In this document: positions 37,101-49,917 of the stretch, in pieces | How the letters are laid out: every line of letters begins with the position of its first letter | Numbering within the stretch: position 1 is the stretch's first letter | Assembly (NCBI GenBank): GCA_016806645.1 | Contig: JACSYO010001590.1 | Coordinates: forward strand, 1-64,000 | Source: Ophiodon elongatus | Lineage: Eukaryota > Chordata > Actinopteri > Perciformes > Hexagrammidae | DNA: 64,000 nt | Reading direction: 5' to 3' | Program-made: the position numbers and the translations under genes | The notes under the pieces: model-generated | What the model was told of the DNA's origin: nothing | Seen by the model: only the letters and a program-made list of their open reading frames with translations | Databases searched by the model: none

Positions 37101-37154
37101 GGTGAATTAGGTCAGAACAGTTTGCTTCAAGGCAGTCTGTTAGATCTGTGGTTG

Positions 37155-37905
37155 TTTCCTCTCTGTGTCTCCTCTCTGTGTCTCCTCTCTGTGTCTCCTC
37201 TCTGTGTCTCCTCTCTGTGTCTCCTCTCTGTGTTTCCTCTCTGTGTTTCCTCTCTGTGTTTCCTCTCTGTGTTTCCTCTCTGTGTCTCCTCTCTGTGTCT
37301 CCTCTCAGTGTTTCCTCTCTGTGTTTCCTCTCTGTGTTTCCTCTCTGTGTTTCCTCTCTGTGTTTCCTCTCTGTGTTTCCTCTCAGTGTTTCCTCTCTGT
37401 GTCTCCTCTCTGTGTCTCCTCTCTGTGTTTCCTCTCTGTGTTTCCTCTCTGTGTTTCCTCTCTGTGTCTCCTCTCTGTGTCTCCTCTCAGTGTTTCCTCT
37501 CTGTGTTTCCTCTCTGTGTTTCCTCTCTGTGTTTCCTCTCTGTGTTTCCTCTCTGTGTCTCCTCTCTGTGTCTCCTCTCAGTGTTTCCTCTCAGTGTTTC
37601 CTCTCTGTGTCTCCTCTCTGTGTTTCCTCTCAGTGTTTCCTCTCAGTGTTTCCTCTCTGTGTTTCCTCTCAGTGTCTCCTCTCAGTGTCTCCTCTCTGTG
37701 TCTCCTCTCTGTGTCTCCTCTCTGTGTTTCCTCTCTGTGTTTCCTCTCTGTGTCTCCTCTCTGTGTTTCCTCTCTGTGTTTCCTCTCAGTGTTTCCTCTC
37801 TGTGTTTCCTCTCTGTGTTTCCTCTCTGTGTCTCCTCTCTGTGTTTCCTCTCTGTGTCTCCTCTCAGTGTTTCCTCTCAGTGTTTCCTCTCTGTGTTTCC
37901 TCTCT
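37155..37905. repeat. 13-bp minisatellite TCCTCTCTGTGTY, about 58 units
   Basis: The unit TCTCTGTGTCTCC or TCTCTGTGTTTCC occasionally has CTCAGTG. Although 13 is not a multiple of three, all three plus frames stay open because the unit yields no stop codon. Confidence 0.97.
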
Positions 37906-38294
37906 CTACTTTACTTTATCTCTATTGTTTAAGTGAGCTGTGATATAACACGATACAAATGTAATGTTAGTGCGCATCCTCCATCTAGAGTTCGTGTCCT
38001 CACATTTGCACTTTTTCAATCTGAGCCTGGTTGATGAATAAGACGAAATAAGATTATCCTTTATGAGTCACCCAGCCGAGACATTTGTAGTTTTACTGCA
38101 GCGAAGTGGAGAGTGCAACAAAGAAAACTATAAAAAACATCATAAATAAGTAAACAAACAAAACCTAAAATACAACATAATCAGACCGAATAGTTGTGTT
38201 CACATTATTTGAATATGAAGTGTGGATGTTAATATAAAATCATGACGATGAACGAGGCCTCCGCGTGACCGCACAAAGACCTTTGACCTCTCAC
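37906..38294 (-). other. Intron just 3' of exon A, no feature seen
   Basis: AT-rich unique sequence downstream of the exon A donor. Confidence 0.6.
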
Positions 38295-38494
38295 CTTCTC
38301 CGTGTCGATGCCCTTGGACATGGACCAGGTGGAGACGATGTAGTCCATCACCCGCTCGCTGAGGCCCTTGGGGACCTGGTAGAGCTTCAGGAAGTCCCGC
38401 ACGTTGTTGAGCATCTCGTGGTAGCGGTTGGTGTTCGCGTACATCTGCTGGAAGATGGTGGTCACGTTTCCAAAGATGGTGGCGTAGAGCAGAG
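38295..38494 (-). CDS. kcnh5: KCNH5-like (EAG2) potassium channel, exon with S6 end and C-linker start (internal exon A)
   Basis: This is an internal exon of 200 nt. It is preceded on the minus strand by a pyrimidine-rich acceptor (CTCCCTCTCCAG) and followed by the donor GTGAGA. The first two bases complete a split codon (phase 1), probably the Ser before LLYATIFGNV at the intracellular end of S6. 66 codons follow, through FQQMYANTNRYHEML, LKLYQVPKGLSERVMDYIV and STWSMSKGIDTEK, ending in phase 0. In EAG channels S6 lines the pore gate, and the C-linker connects it to the cytoplasmic CNBHD gating ring. The channel is a plasma-membrane voltage-gated K+ channel, mainly neuronal. SKGIDTEK rather than SRGIDTEK, as I recall EAG1, favours EAG2. 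A (TG)n tract lies about 30 nt upstream of the acceptor. Family assignment is nearly certain; paralog assignment is good but from memory. Confidence 0.93.
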
Positions 38495-38522
38495 CTGGAG
38501 AGGGAGACCGAGGAGAGGGGTG

Positions 38523-38523
<1 letters not shown>

Positions 38524-38597
<74 letters not shown>
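38524..38597 (-). repeat. (CA)n on plus, (TG)n in the transcript, 28 nt before the exon A acceptor
   Basis: 37 dinucleotides. In the minus-strand transcript the (UG)n run is followed by TTCACCCCTCTCC and the acceptor CTCTCCAG. Confidence 0.98.
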
Positions 38598-38599
<2 letters not shown>

Positions 38600-38693
38600 T
38601 CCCTTTGGTTTGAACCTTTTTCTCACTCCTTTCTTTTCGTTGCACTCATTAAAGCATTTCATTAATTAAATTATTTTTACCGGACTAGAACAT

Positions 38694-38694
<1 letters not shown>

Positions 38695-38751
<57 letters not shown>
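38695..38751. repeat. (CA)n microsatellite
   Basis: About 28 CA units. Confidence 0.98.
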
Positions 38752-38753
<2 letters not shown>

Positions 38754-39190
38754 TAATTGTCAGTTTGCTTCTTTTTATTTACTTTTTCATCATTGTGAAA
38801 TATGTGGAAACACTTAATGAATACAAATGTGCCCCATATGATCGGTAGTGCAGTTACATAACTCCCGAAGGTCTTTAATGCTGATAGAAGTTATAAACCC
38901 ATCACGAGCTGGAGAAACCATGCATGCAACCAATCATACAAGTGGTTAGCTCCTATATTTACTGGGGCTGTGCCCTACAAAATACTCTACTTCAATAAAG
39001 TGATTCATCGGTCAAGAACAAGAACAAGAAGAAGGAACTAATGAGGAGACAGAAGAAGAAGAAGAAGAAGAAGAAGAAGAACCTACGACTTCCAAGAAGA
39101 AGAAAGCTTTATTTAAAGACAACATCAGGAGTCCTACTTAAAACACGGTTCATCCTCCAGGAGATTCTCACTCTCAGAATATGTGGAGAT
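38752..39190. other. Upstream intron sequence, no gene seen
   Basis: Contains an AAG-trinucleotide run at 39052-39080. Confidence 0.5.
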
Positions 39191-39194
39191 AATT

Positions 39195-39385
39195 CAGCGT
39201 AATGGTGAGTTGTATTTTGTACGTACTTTATATTTGTTTTATGAAAGTCGTATCATTACGTCATATTTATTACGTCATATTTATTACGTCATATTTACCG
39301 CCCACACCTTGAAGGCCGGTCCGTGAAAATATTGTTTTACACGAAACCGGTCCGTGGTGCAAAAAAGGAGCTCTGTTCTAGACGA
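39195..39385 (+). mobile_element. Right-end fragment related to the 31.6-kb hAT-type element
   Basis: It shares AATGGTGAGTTGTATTTT, three TTTATTACGTCATA-like repeats, GTGAAAATATTGTTTTACAC and GAAACCGGTCCGTGG. No left inverted repeat was found. Confidence 0.7.
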
Positions 39386-39834
39386 CTGGCTGTATTAATG
39401 GCGGCTCCACCATTAAAGAGATGTTCAAGTGGAGGAGCAGAGCTTTCCAACTTGAAGCCATCGTGACGAGCCGTCAGCCTCCTCTGTTCCCTGCTGCTAC
39501 TCTTCAGTTTCCATAGAGACCTCGAAATAGTTCTCCCTCTTTTTTCACTTGCACTGCCTCCTTCCAGTAAATAAAAATGACAAGAGTAGAAGAAATAATA
39601 GGTTTAATAGGTCTAAGTCTTTTGGGTAGAACAATGGGAATCGATATAGGAGGTGGTGGGATCCGGTGACGGCGCATGAGCCACAAAATAAGAGGGGTGA
39701 GGAAAAGGGGGAGCACCAACACAGCCTCATGGCAGTTTGGGGAGGAGTCGGGAAATCCAATCTATTGGTTTTGTGTTCAGGGAAACAAATTGTCAGTTTT
39801 CTTTATGAAAACATTACATTAAAAACAAAGTAAT

Positions 39835-41998
39835 GTTTAGGTTACAAAACCACTTAGTTGGTTAAGGAAAAACATCACGGTTGGGCTTAAAATAACTACG
39901 TACAGTTAGGTTCAGGCAACAAAAACACCAAGAGTTAGGTTCAGGCAACAAAAACACCAACAATTAGGTTCAGGCAACAAAGCCACCAACAGTTAGGTTC
40001 AGGCAACAAAGCCACCAACATTAGGTTCAGGCAACAAAGCCACCAACAGTTAGGTTCAGGCAACAAAGCCACCAAGAGTTAGGTTTAGGCAACAAAGCCA
40101 CCAACAATTAGGTTCAGGCAACAAAGCCACCAACAGTTAGGTTCAGGCAACAAAGCCACCAACAGTTAGGTTTAGGCAACAAAGCCACCAACATTAGGTT
40201 CAGGCAACAAAGCCACCAACAGTTAGGTTCAGGCAACAAAGCCACCAAGAGTTAGGTTTAGGCAACAAAACCACCAACAGTTAGGTTCAGGCAACAAAGC
40301 CACCAAGAGTTAGGTTCAGGCAACAAAGCCACCAACAGTTAGGTTCAGGCAACAAAACCACCAACAGTTAGGTTCAGGCAACAAAGCCACCAACATTAGG
40401 TTCAGGCAACAAAACCACTAACAGTTAGGTTCAGGCAACAAAACTACCAACATTAGGTTTGGGCAACAAAACCACCAACAGTTAGGTTCAGGCAACAAAA
40501 CCACCAACATTAGGTTTGGGCAACAAAACCACCAACATTAGGTTTGGGCAACAAAACCACCAACATTAGGTTTGGGCAACAAAACCACCAACAGTTAGGT
40601 TCGGGCAACAAAACCACCAACATTAGGTTTGGGCAACAAAACCACCAACAGTTAGGTTCAGGCAACAAAACCACCAACATTAGGTTTGGGCAACAAAACC
40701 ACCAACAGTTAGGTTCGGGCAACAAAACCACCAACATTAGGTTTGGGCAACAAAACCACCAACAGTTAGGTTCGGCAACAAAACCACCAACATTAGGTTT
40801 GGGCAACAAAACCACCAACAGTTAGGTTCGGGCAACAAAACCACCAACATTAGGTTTGGGCAACAAAACCACCAACATTAGGTTTGGGCAACAAAACCAC
40901 CAACAGTTAGGTTCAGGCAACAAAGCCACCAACATTAGGTTTGGGCAACAAAACCACCAACATTAGGTTTAGGCAACAAAGCCACCAACATTAGGTTTGG
41001 GCAACAAAACCACCAACATTAGGTTCAGGCAACAAAGCCACCAACATTAGGTTGCAACAAACACCAACATTAGGTTTGTGCAACAAAACCACCAACAGTT
41101 AGGTTCAGGCAACAAAGCCACCAACATTAGGTTTGTGCAACAAAACCACCAACATTAGGTTTGTGCAACAAAACCACCAACATTAGGTTTGTGCAACAAA
41201 ACCACCAACATTAGGTTTGTGCAACAAAACCACCAACATTAGGTTTGTGCAACAAAACCACCAACATTAGGTTTGGGCAACAAAACCACCAACAGTTAGG
41301 TTCAGGCAACAAAGCCACCAACATTAGGTTTGGGCAACAAAACCACCAACAGTTAGGTTCAGGCAACAAAGCCACCAACATTAGGTTTGTGCAACAAAAC
41401 CACCAACAGTTAGGTTCAGGCAACAAAGCCACCAACATTAGGTTTGTGCAACAAAACCACCAACATTAGGTTTGTGCAACAAAACCACCAACATTAGGTT
41501 TGTGCAACAAAACCACCAACATTAGGTTTGTGCAACAAAGCCACCAACATTAGGTTTGTGCAACAAAACCACCAACATTAGGTTTGGGCAACAAAACCAC
41601 CAACAGTTAGGTTCAGGCAACAAAGCCACCAACATTAGGTTTGTGCAACAAAACCACCAACATTAGGTTTGTGCAACAAAACCACCAACATTAGGTTTGT
41701 GCAACAAAACCACCAACATTAGGTTTGGGCAACAAAGCCACCAACATTAGGTTTGTGCAACAAAACCACCAACATTAGGTTTGTGCAACAAAACCACCAA
41801 CAGTTAGGTTCAGGCAACAAAACCACCAACATTAGGTTTGTGCAACAAAACCACCAACATTAGGTTTGTGCAACAAAACCACCAACATTAGGTTTGTGCA
41901 ACAAAACCACCAACATTAGGTTTGTGCAACAAAACCACCAACATTAGGTTTGTGCAACAAAACCACCAACATTAGGTTTGTGCAACAAAACCACCACA
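39835..41998. repeat. 28/29-bp minisatellite, about 73 units, starting from a family-1 copy
   Basis: The first 60 bp are family-1 sequence (AAACCACTTAGTTGGTTAAGG, shortened by one base here as ACCACTTAGTTGGTTAAG). ACAGTTAGGTTCAGGCAACA plus AAGCCACCA units follow. GTTCAGG units dominate to about 40440, GTTTGGG units at 40455-41000 and GTTTGTG units from 41065 to the end. No spacers are present. Confidence 0.96.
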
Positions 41999-41999
41999 C

Positions 42000-42566
42000 T
42001 GAAAGCAAAGCAAAGTGTGTGCAGTGAGAGTTTGGAGACACAAAGGCCACAGACAGAAAAGTGTAGAGATAAACTGTTGCGCAGCCTTTCCAGGACCCTC
42101 CAGGACTTTTCCAGGACCTCGTCCGCTGGTAGAGAAGGACTCTGACAACAACACTGAACTGGAACTCAAAGCTCAGAGACACAGCTCTCACCTCCACCAA
42201 ACACAGGACTCTTAATTGGACGACTCGTCACCTCGGAGGAGGTTTGACCTTTGACCTCCTGGAGGTTCCTCCGCTGAGGTGACAGGACCTCTCTGTTTGA
42301 AGTGGTCGGGTTCAAACTCTTTGACCGATCGTCCTCCGGTTCGGTTCACTGATCCAGGTGAGAGGGACTAAGTTGGACGTGTTTCAGTCCCCTAACAAGA
42401 AGAGGGTGGTGTTATGTAACAAGAAGAGTGTGAAGAGAAGCTGTAGCAAAACAACTATAAACTCAGAGCTACTAATTAGCTGTAAACGAGGTCTGGCTCT
42501 CAGCGCTCCGAGGAGACAGACCTCCAGAAATGGAAGAAGCAGCATGTGAAGAACGAGTGTTAAAGA
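42000..42566. other. Unique sequence, no gene seen
   Basis: Contains short CCAGGACCTTT-like repeats at 42090-42120. Confidence 0.5.
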
Positions 42567-42720
42567 CAGGGGTGTTAAACATGCGGTCCGGGGGCCAGAA
42601 CCTGGCCCGCCAAAGGGTCCAATCACTGGATGGCTTTGTTTGGTGTGTTGGAATATAATATTCGGTGCCACTATCAGACTCAACATGGAGAGAAATACAG
42701 AGAGGATAGATGAAGTCAAA
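42567..42720 (+). mobile_element. Left-end fragment of a hAT-like element
   Basis: CAGGGGTGTTAAACATGCGG followed by GGGGGCCAGAACCTGGCCCG is a familiar vertebrate hAT-type terminus. No matching right end was found. The minus-strand 212-codon frame across this region is not a transposase. Confidence 0.45.
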
Positions 42721-42943
42721 GCCGAGTGATCGGCGAGAAACCTCAGGGTGTTTTCTAGATGATTGTTCATCAATGTCCGAATGTACTTGTACTTCTTTAC
42801 TCTAAAAGAAAGGGAAAAATAATACAATGGTTTTATATTTTGGCCAACTTGAGAACAAATTAAGATTTTTTTCGCCACTTTAAATTTACAGCTTAGGGAA
42901 CTCAAGACAAAACTCTCACACTCCATTAAAGTTATTTTACCTC

Positions 42944-43076
42944 GCAGAACACGGTGGTGGCAATCGGTTGGTTTGTTTGTGTTATTGTTTGTCTTTGGTG
43001 AATCCAAACTGAACAAAGTCACACAAACAAACTAACCGACGGAGGCAGCAGCAGACCAGCAACCCCCGTGTTCTGC
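42944..43076. repeat. Imperfect inverted repeat (foldback)
   Basis: GCAGAACACGG at 42944 pairs with the end CCCGTGTTCTGC near 43065-43076. CGGTTGGTTTGTTTGTGT at 42965-42982 pairs with ACACAAACAAACTAACCG at 43021-43038, with one mismatch. Confidence 0.75.
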
Positions 43077-43260
43077 AAGGCAAGGCAAGGTTATTTGTAT
43101 CGCACATTTCAACAACAAGGCAATTCAAAGTGCTTCACATAAAACCATTAAAAGCATCAAAACATAATGCAAAAGAAAAGGAGATTTAAAAACAATTTAC
43201 AACATTCATTTAAACAGTCAGTAAAACATTAAAAAGTCAAGAATTCAATTTCAAGTCAAG
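43077..43260 (+). mobile_element. Fish dispersed repeat with TTATTTGTATCGCACATTTC
   Basis: AGGCAAGGTTATTTGTATCG, then CAATTCAAAGTGCTTCACAT, is a very common fish repeat motif. The family name is uncertain. Confidence 0.6.
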
Positions 43261-43907
43261 AATTCAATCTTGATGAAGTCAACACAGATGAGAGGAGCTA
43301 AGAGTGCTAACCCTGAGACACGTGTTCATCATCCATCAAGATGTTTGACCTTTATAAGTCAACACAATAAATAATCCAGCGTGAACACCACACAACGGAG
43401 GATAAAGCAACAACAGGAACATTTAATGAGTTATAAATAAAAACCTCATAACAAAATGCAGTCAACCTTATGAGAGATGTGGCACCAAGAACTAAGACAA
43501 AGATCTGTTACAGTTAAGAAACAAGGCCGATTACAGAACCCAGTGATGCTGCACATTAATAGTTCAATAGTTCTCCGAGGAACATTTATGTGGAGCTGCT
43601 TGAGCCTGATAGAAAACGAACTACTCGGGCTACAGTATACTGATTGGACTATAAAAACACTTGATACAAAGTACTCAGGCTACAGTTTAAAGCTGTCACT
43701 TCAATACTATATTTGTAATCTGACGTGTCCCTCGTGGCTCGCTTTATTTAAATATGTCTCTGTGTCCCCCCTCTGGTGGTGGGGGGGGGACGGGGAGCAG
43801 ATGAAGAGCTTTATTCCCTCAGATTGATTAGTTGATGGAGGAGCCTGGGGAGGGGGGGAAGGGGTGAGGGGGGGGGCAGACACTGTCAAAGTGAGGCTCT
43901 CGTCAAG

Positions 43908-43908
<1 letters not shown>
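43261..43908. other. Unique sequence, no gene seen
   Basis: G homopolymers near 43781 and 43850-43877. No exon is recognised. Confidence 0.5.

Positions 43909-43991
<83 letters not shown>
43909..43991. repeat. (GA)n microsatellite with one ACAGGCA interruption
   Basis: About 40 GA units. Confidence 0.98.
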
Positions 43992-43994
<3 letters not shown>

Positions 43995-44439
43995 CTCTGA
44001 GGAAATGATATATATTTCTGCACATCACCTGTAAGTCACAGAGTCTGACGTCTATTTAGATCTTTGGTCTGTTTTTTGTTTTGTTTCTTGTCAACTACTC
44101 GATCAAACTGCCGTTCCTTTTGGTGAAAGCAGACGTGCATCACTTCCTGTTTGAAGAACCTTTTCTACTTGACGAGCCACCAAACACACTTTGTTTGTTT
44201 AAACCAGAACTGCAGCAGCATTAATTTGCGGCAGAACAAAAGCAGCATTTAATTCAATAAATTATATTTCGAGGTATGTTTCCACATATTGCATTTATGC
44301 AAATGGTACATAATAATAATAATTATGTATTTATTCTGAAGAACATCCCATAGTCAAATGCACCCTTCTGTTGCTTCTCACTTCATTTTCATTTACATTT
44401 GTTTAATATTTAATTTTTCTCTGCTGTTTCTGGCTATTT

Positions 44440-44830
44440 CTGGCCGTAGCTATTCCTACAAATAATAACGCGGCGTAATTTATAAATATCCGACATGATC
44501 TTTTTGTATGTTATCCACGTAATCACGAACGAGGAAGTAAACTATTGCAGAAGCCCACAAAGGGCGACAGGAAGCGGAGGAGGATGAGTCCAACCAACGT
44601 CCCCCGCGTGACACGAGGCGTCAACGTGGATTTATTATTGTTATTTTAACTCAAACGACGAACTTTTCCTCAACCGAACAAAGTCGTTTTGTTGCCTGAA
44701 CCTAAATAAGTTGTCTCCTGTGGAAACGGAAGTTTAGACTGTTTGCATGTAACGAGCAGAAATGGACACGTGTCGCTGGACTGTCGTAGGAAAATGTAAT
44801 TTCTCCGTAATAAAGACCATAGGAACCGTT
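44440..44830 (-). mobile_element. Dispersed repeat family 1, antisense copy
   Basis: The reverse complement gives CTGCTCGTTACATGCAAACA, CACAGGAGACAACTTATTTA, GGTTCAGGCAACAAAACGAC and GGTTGAGGAAAAGTTCGTCG in the family order. TTATCCACGTAATCACGAA at 44512 is shared with the copy at 49.45 kb. Confidence 0.75.
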
Positions 44831-44839
44831 GTATGATGA

Positions 44840-47440
44840 TACGTTGGCTGTTTCCACGCGTCGCTTTACTTCCCCTTCCATCTGCTTTCAATACGCCAAT
44901 TTCTCCACCAAAGGAATGTGTCAACTTTGGGAAATTTGTGTGTTTGTGTTTAGCTTTTTGAGGGTCTGATGATAATCCCGTTGTGTAAAAACAGAAATAC
45001 ATAAATAACCTGACAGCCGTCTGAAAACCTCTTTCTTTCATCCCTTTCAGCTCCTCTCTCAGGTGATGTCAACGTTCTCCAGAAACATTTCGGTGGCAGG
45101 ATAAAAACTACACATTTACAAAAGCGACGTAAAAAATGTATTCGGTAATGGGGTCAAACGGAGCATGAGCGTTTTAATTCTGAGGATAACGGAGCCGTGT
45201 TTTAGAGGAACCGGAGGCAGCATAACCTCCGTGTCGTGTTTATTTTCCTTTTTGCGGGTTTTGGGAGGAGTTCAGGGAGATTTGTCAGAGCGAATGAGAG
45301 TGAAGGACAGAAATCTGTCAGTCCGGGAGGAGAGACGGAGACACAGTGTCACCGCCCGGAGCCAGAGGACATCAATCAAGACACTCGGACCTGAAGAGAC
45401 AAGCAGCACTCAGACGGTACAGTAGCACTCACCAGACACCAGACCATAATAATCTGTCTCAACTCGGCTAAAGTATCCTATTTACCCTCTTAACAGTAAC
45501 GTGAGCAGATATATGTTCATTTTTAGTTCAAGCTTCTGTAAAAAAAAAAGAATAGAAAAGTACAGAAAACAGTTTTCAGTAATTCCAAAAGTGTTTGAAA
45601 CATAAAAGTTGATGTCAAACTTGCAGAGTCATCATCGATACAACCAAGAATCAGCTGGGGTTTATTTGGTTCTGTTCATATTTAGGAAAGTGAATGAAGC
45701 TGCAGTTTTACTGTGAGAACAGACTGGAAGTTTGAAATGCTAATTTATAAAACAAAACTGTATATTGAACAGCTTTTGACTTTACATTTTTTCTCCAAAC
45801 TTTTAGAAAATGTTAGTCTACGCTGACGACACCTGTTATTATTTACATATTTATAGACTAAGAAGTCACAGGCCAAACAATAGTTTGTATATTTACTGGT
45901 GTTCTCCCATGTTACTAAAAGTGTTTCTGTTTCTGCTGCATTTACATTGAACTTACATTTATTCAATACTCTAATACTGTTCCCCCCTTAAAATATTATG
46001 TGTAAATCTGTAAATAATTAAAGATAAAAAGTGCCAAAATAATGGTTTCAGTTCATAGTCTAAGGGCTCGCTTAAAAGATTACGATGCAAATGTAATGAC
46101 TTTGCATATAAATCAGAGATCTTAAGATCTTAAGGCAAAAAACACAGGATTCTGAGCAATTAAGCAAGAGGTTGAGAAAGAAATCATTTAGTCAACATCA
46201 AGGGATTTAACGAGGATAAGCAAAGCGCATATAGTGCAAATCATTGGAAATATGCTCAAGGGTCTTCTAGCTTATTTTTAAAAGAAATTCAACATTCAGT
46301 TTGGCCTCCATAGTTCTGGGAAATCTCTTCTTCGACAGTTCCCCTGAACAGCAGCTCATGCACAGGTATAGTAATCACACATCTATCATAAAGTCCTGTG
46401 ATTTGTCTGCTTTGCATTCACAGAACAAACAAACCCCACCAGAGTGTGATTGGTGGCGGACCCCGCCTTCATTCAGTCTTACACGGACCTCAACAAGCCC
46501 GAAGATTATTTGGAGCCAAACTAAAACGTGTGATTTCCGGGTTTGTTTCTTTTTTCGCCAACATCTGTAGATTACACAAAACAGAGAAGCACCGGGTAAA
46601 AGCCCGAAGCGGCCGGGGGCCTTCGGAGGACCCACCTCCGCCCCGAGCCGGAGAGCTCAGTCCATTTGCTGCTCAGTGAGCCGAGCGGCGTCCAGGCCGC
46701 ATCACAACACATTACCCACTGACAGGACACCGCGCTCCGCCAGCCAAACGCTGAGAGAGCCAGTCAGCCGTATCACAGTCCAAACACCCCCCCAAAAAAA
46801 ATATATATAAAAAGCTACTGTATAAATCTGTTTTGACAAGCAGTAATTGTGCATCAAGCGCTGTGTGGTGAGTAAAACATTTTGCCTGATTGTCTCCACA
46901 GAAGTATCGAGTGAAAACATGAGCAGAGGCGTTAGTCACAGCGCCGCCCCGCCTCCACCGCGGTAACTCACAGGGAACACGGCCCACATTGTTTACTTCT
47001 CATTAGGTCAACTTAATGGACTACTTATTGCTGTGAAAAAAATGATAATGGGTTTTGAGCTGCAGGTTTGGAGGGGGGGGGGCTGATGTGTGACAAATGT
47101 CTGCGGCCGCCTAAACCACCAACAGCAGTAAGTGTTGTTACAAACCAGACGTTTAAAGTCTCCAACCATCGGGAGAAGAACTCTGCAAAACTACTTCTTT
47201 GACTTTAACTTAAAATATATATATAAAAAAAAACGTTCTTTTACAAATGACACGTTGAATTTATCTGCAATTACATGCGACGTACAGCAAAATCCACCAA
47301 GCTGTTTTCATTATTCAAACTGCAAAAACATGTATTCACAAATCTGAATAGTGAGCGTAAGAGATTATTTTATGTCACAGACAGCCAGAGATACCAGGAC
47401 GACTCTAGAAGAGGCCGAGCCAAGGTTTGTGTGTCGGGTT
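44840..47440. other. Unique sequence, no gene supported
   Basis: A CpG-richer patch at 46590-46990 and ORFs at 45165-45425 and 46301-46679 show no domain I recognise. A 5' exon of another gene cannot be ruled out. Confidence 0.4.
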
Positions 47441-47444
47441 TGAA

Positions 47445-47775
47445 CCAGAGACTGCGTATAAGAAGTGGGCGTCGTTGTTGTGACGCCACCTCGTTGGTTT
47501 GTGGACTGACGTTTTGAAGCATCGAGTTTGGCGTTCTGGCCGTCGCCATTTTGGCTTTTTTGCAACCAGTGAACAGGAAGTGACCATATTAGGACTGAGG
47601 AGGACGTAGAGACGCTGTACACGTCTCTGGTAGAGACCTGTCAATCACCCTGTAGCCCCGCCCCTAAAGCATCCCCTGCTTTATGGTCTGTTTGACTCTA
47701 AATGGACCATAATTTACTAAATGAACATCATGCTGTATTGAAGAAGGCTTGAAACTAGAGATTGAGACCATATAC
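47445..47775 (+). mobile_element. Dispersed repeat family 2, copy
   Basis: It carries GAGACTGCGTATAAGAAGTG, GCCGTCGCCATTTTGGCTTT, GACCATATTAGGACTGAGGA, TGTCAATCACCCTGTAGCCC and GAAACTAGAGATTGAGACC. Confidence 0.75.
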
Positions 47776-48714
47776 CGTATAGAGATCAATGCCATGAAAA
47801 ACAGACGCATATGTACACACATATGTGACGTCGACCAATCAGGTCCTCCCCTCAGGCAATTGGTGAACATGTCGCCATTAAAACCAGTTTCTCCAGGGAG
47901 CTTTGATTCCAGCGGGCAGATAACTGTCTTCTCCTCAGAATGCTGATATGAAAACGGAAATAAGATTTTCTGTATCAGGCATTTTTCAAGTTTTTCGTAA
48001 TCTGTTTTTTAAACGATGACGGACAGCTAAAGGCTTTTCTGAAAGTACGAATGCAAACTTATTCCTGCAGACGAACCAGGAATAATGAGAAGCAGACGGT
48101 TAACCTTGATTATTGGCACAAAAAGAAGGGATTCAATTATTGTGTAAATCCCTCTGAATAAGAACAAATGAAAAACACCAACAATAGGAACCAATGAATT
48201 CTTGTCTTGTTTTGTTTTTATTCCATCTCCTGTTTTGAAGTCAAGAAGACGGAGTGTTGCGGTTATTAAAACGGCACAAATAAGCCGGCTCTGAGGTTTC
48301 ACTGCTGAGGGGTAACAAGGCCATCGGGGCGCCGAGCGGGGCTCCCCGAGGACCCGGGACCCGGGACCTGGAGCTGGAGTAACGAAGTCCTGGAGGACCA
48401 TTTCATATTGAACCACGAGTGCCTGGTAAACAGTGGGAGGGTTTGAGGTGTGGAGGAAACTGTGGAACACCAGTCAATATGTGGGGAAAGTTCTTGTTGG
48501 TTGCTGGGTCAGAAGGTCAGATATGGATAAATGAAATGAGCAACAGAGTGGAGGTTTTACAGGTCAATTACGCCACTTTAAAGGCCTCCTAGGTGTCCTG
48601 GTCAGCCGGGTTTTGATATTTCATGAGGTGGATGTCTCACATAAACACGTGATGGAGAAACTGAACCGACGGCGGGCGCCACACACTTTCCTGCTCCGCT
48701 GTAAATTACAAGAG
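47776..48714. other. Unique sequence, no gene seen
   Basis: No recognised exon. Direct repeat GGGACCCGGGACC near 48350. Confidence 0.5.
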
Positions 48715-49265
<551 letters not shown>

Positions 49266-49319
49266 GACCAGTAAAAAAAAAAAGCACAATCAAGCATAAA
49301 GTGAGGTTTTAGTAAGGTT

Positions 49320-49695
49320 TGAACCTTATTACGCAACAGTTCACGAGATATCTTACAAACAGTTATTTCTCCAGGCGGGACTCATCCAGCATTCGTAGCA
49401 AAAGCTATAATGCGCCATAATTCTGTAGATATCCCACTGAAATATAGGTTATATGTTATCCACGTAATCATGAAGGAATAAGTATAAAGAACGCAAAAGT
49501 AATCACCGGGTGGATGGATCCAACAAACGGCGATCTTTACTAAAACTAAGTATTTCATCATCTTTATTAAACCTAAGTATTTCATCATCTTTATTAAACC
49601 TAAGTATTTCATCATCTTTATTAAACCTAACTAAGTATTTCATCATCTTTATTAAACCTAACTAAGTATTTCATCATCTTTATTAAACCTAACCG
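49320..49695 (+). mobile_element. Dispersed repeat family 1, copy with internal tandem expansion
   Basis: It carries CACGAGATATCTTACAAACA and TTATCCACGTAATCATGAA. Six tandem 27-31-bp units of AAGTATTTCATCATCTTTAT plus TAAACCTAA follow at 49545-49690. CCCTGCAGAA repeats follow to 49745. Confidence 0.65.
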
Positions 49696-49917
49696 GCCTG
49701 CAGGGCAGAACCCTGCAGAACCCTGCAGAACCCTGCAGAACCCTGCTCGGGTAACAGGACAGAACTGTGGTTCAAGTTTTGAATAACTATGTCAAATACC
49801 TCAAAAGTAAGGTCGAATCAGTGAGCGTTGACTTTTGTCTTCACGCGGGACACAAACAGTGGTCTTCAGGGTGAAAGTCCTTCAGAGCCCATCAGAGTGA
49901 GTTACTCTGATTAGTCC

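Noticed and set aside
37095..37943. 282-codon Ser/Leu/Cys-rich ORF
   Set aside because: Open in three plus frames because the 13-bp unit encodes no stop; repeat artefact.
39895..41998. CRISPR-like regularly spaced 28/29-bp repeats
   Set aside because: Units are contiguous with no unique spacers, and the genome is vertebrate.
42384..43022. 212-codon minus-strand ORF with hydrophobic stretches
   Set aside because: Overlaps a hAT-like fragment and a foldback; no transposase or membrane-protein family is recognised.
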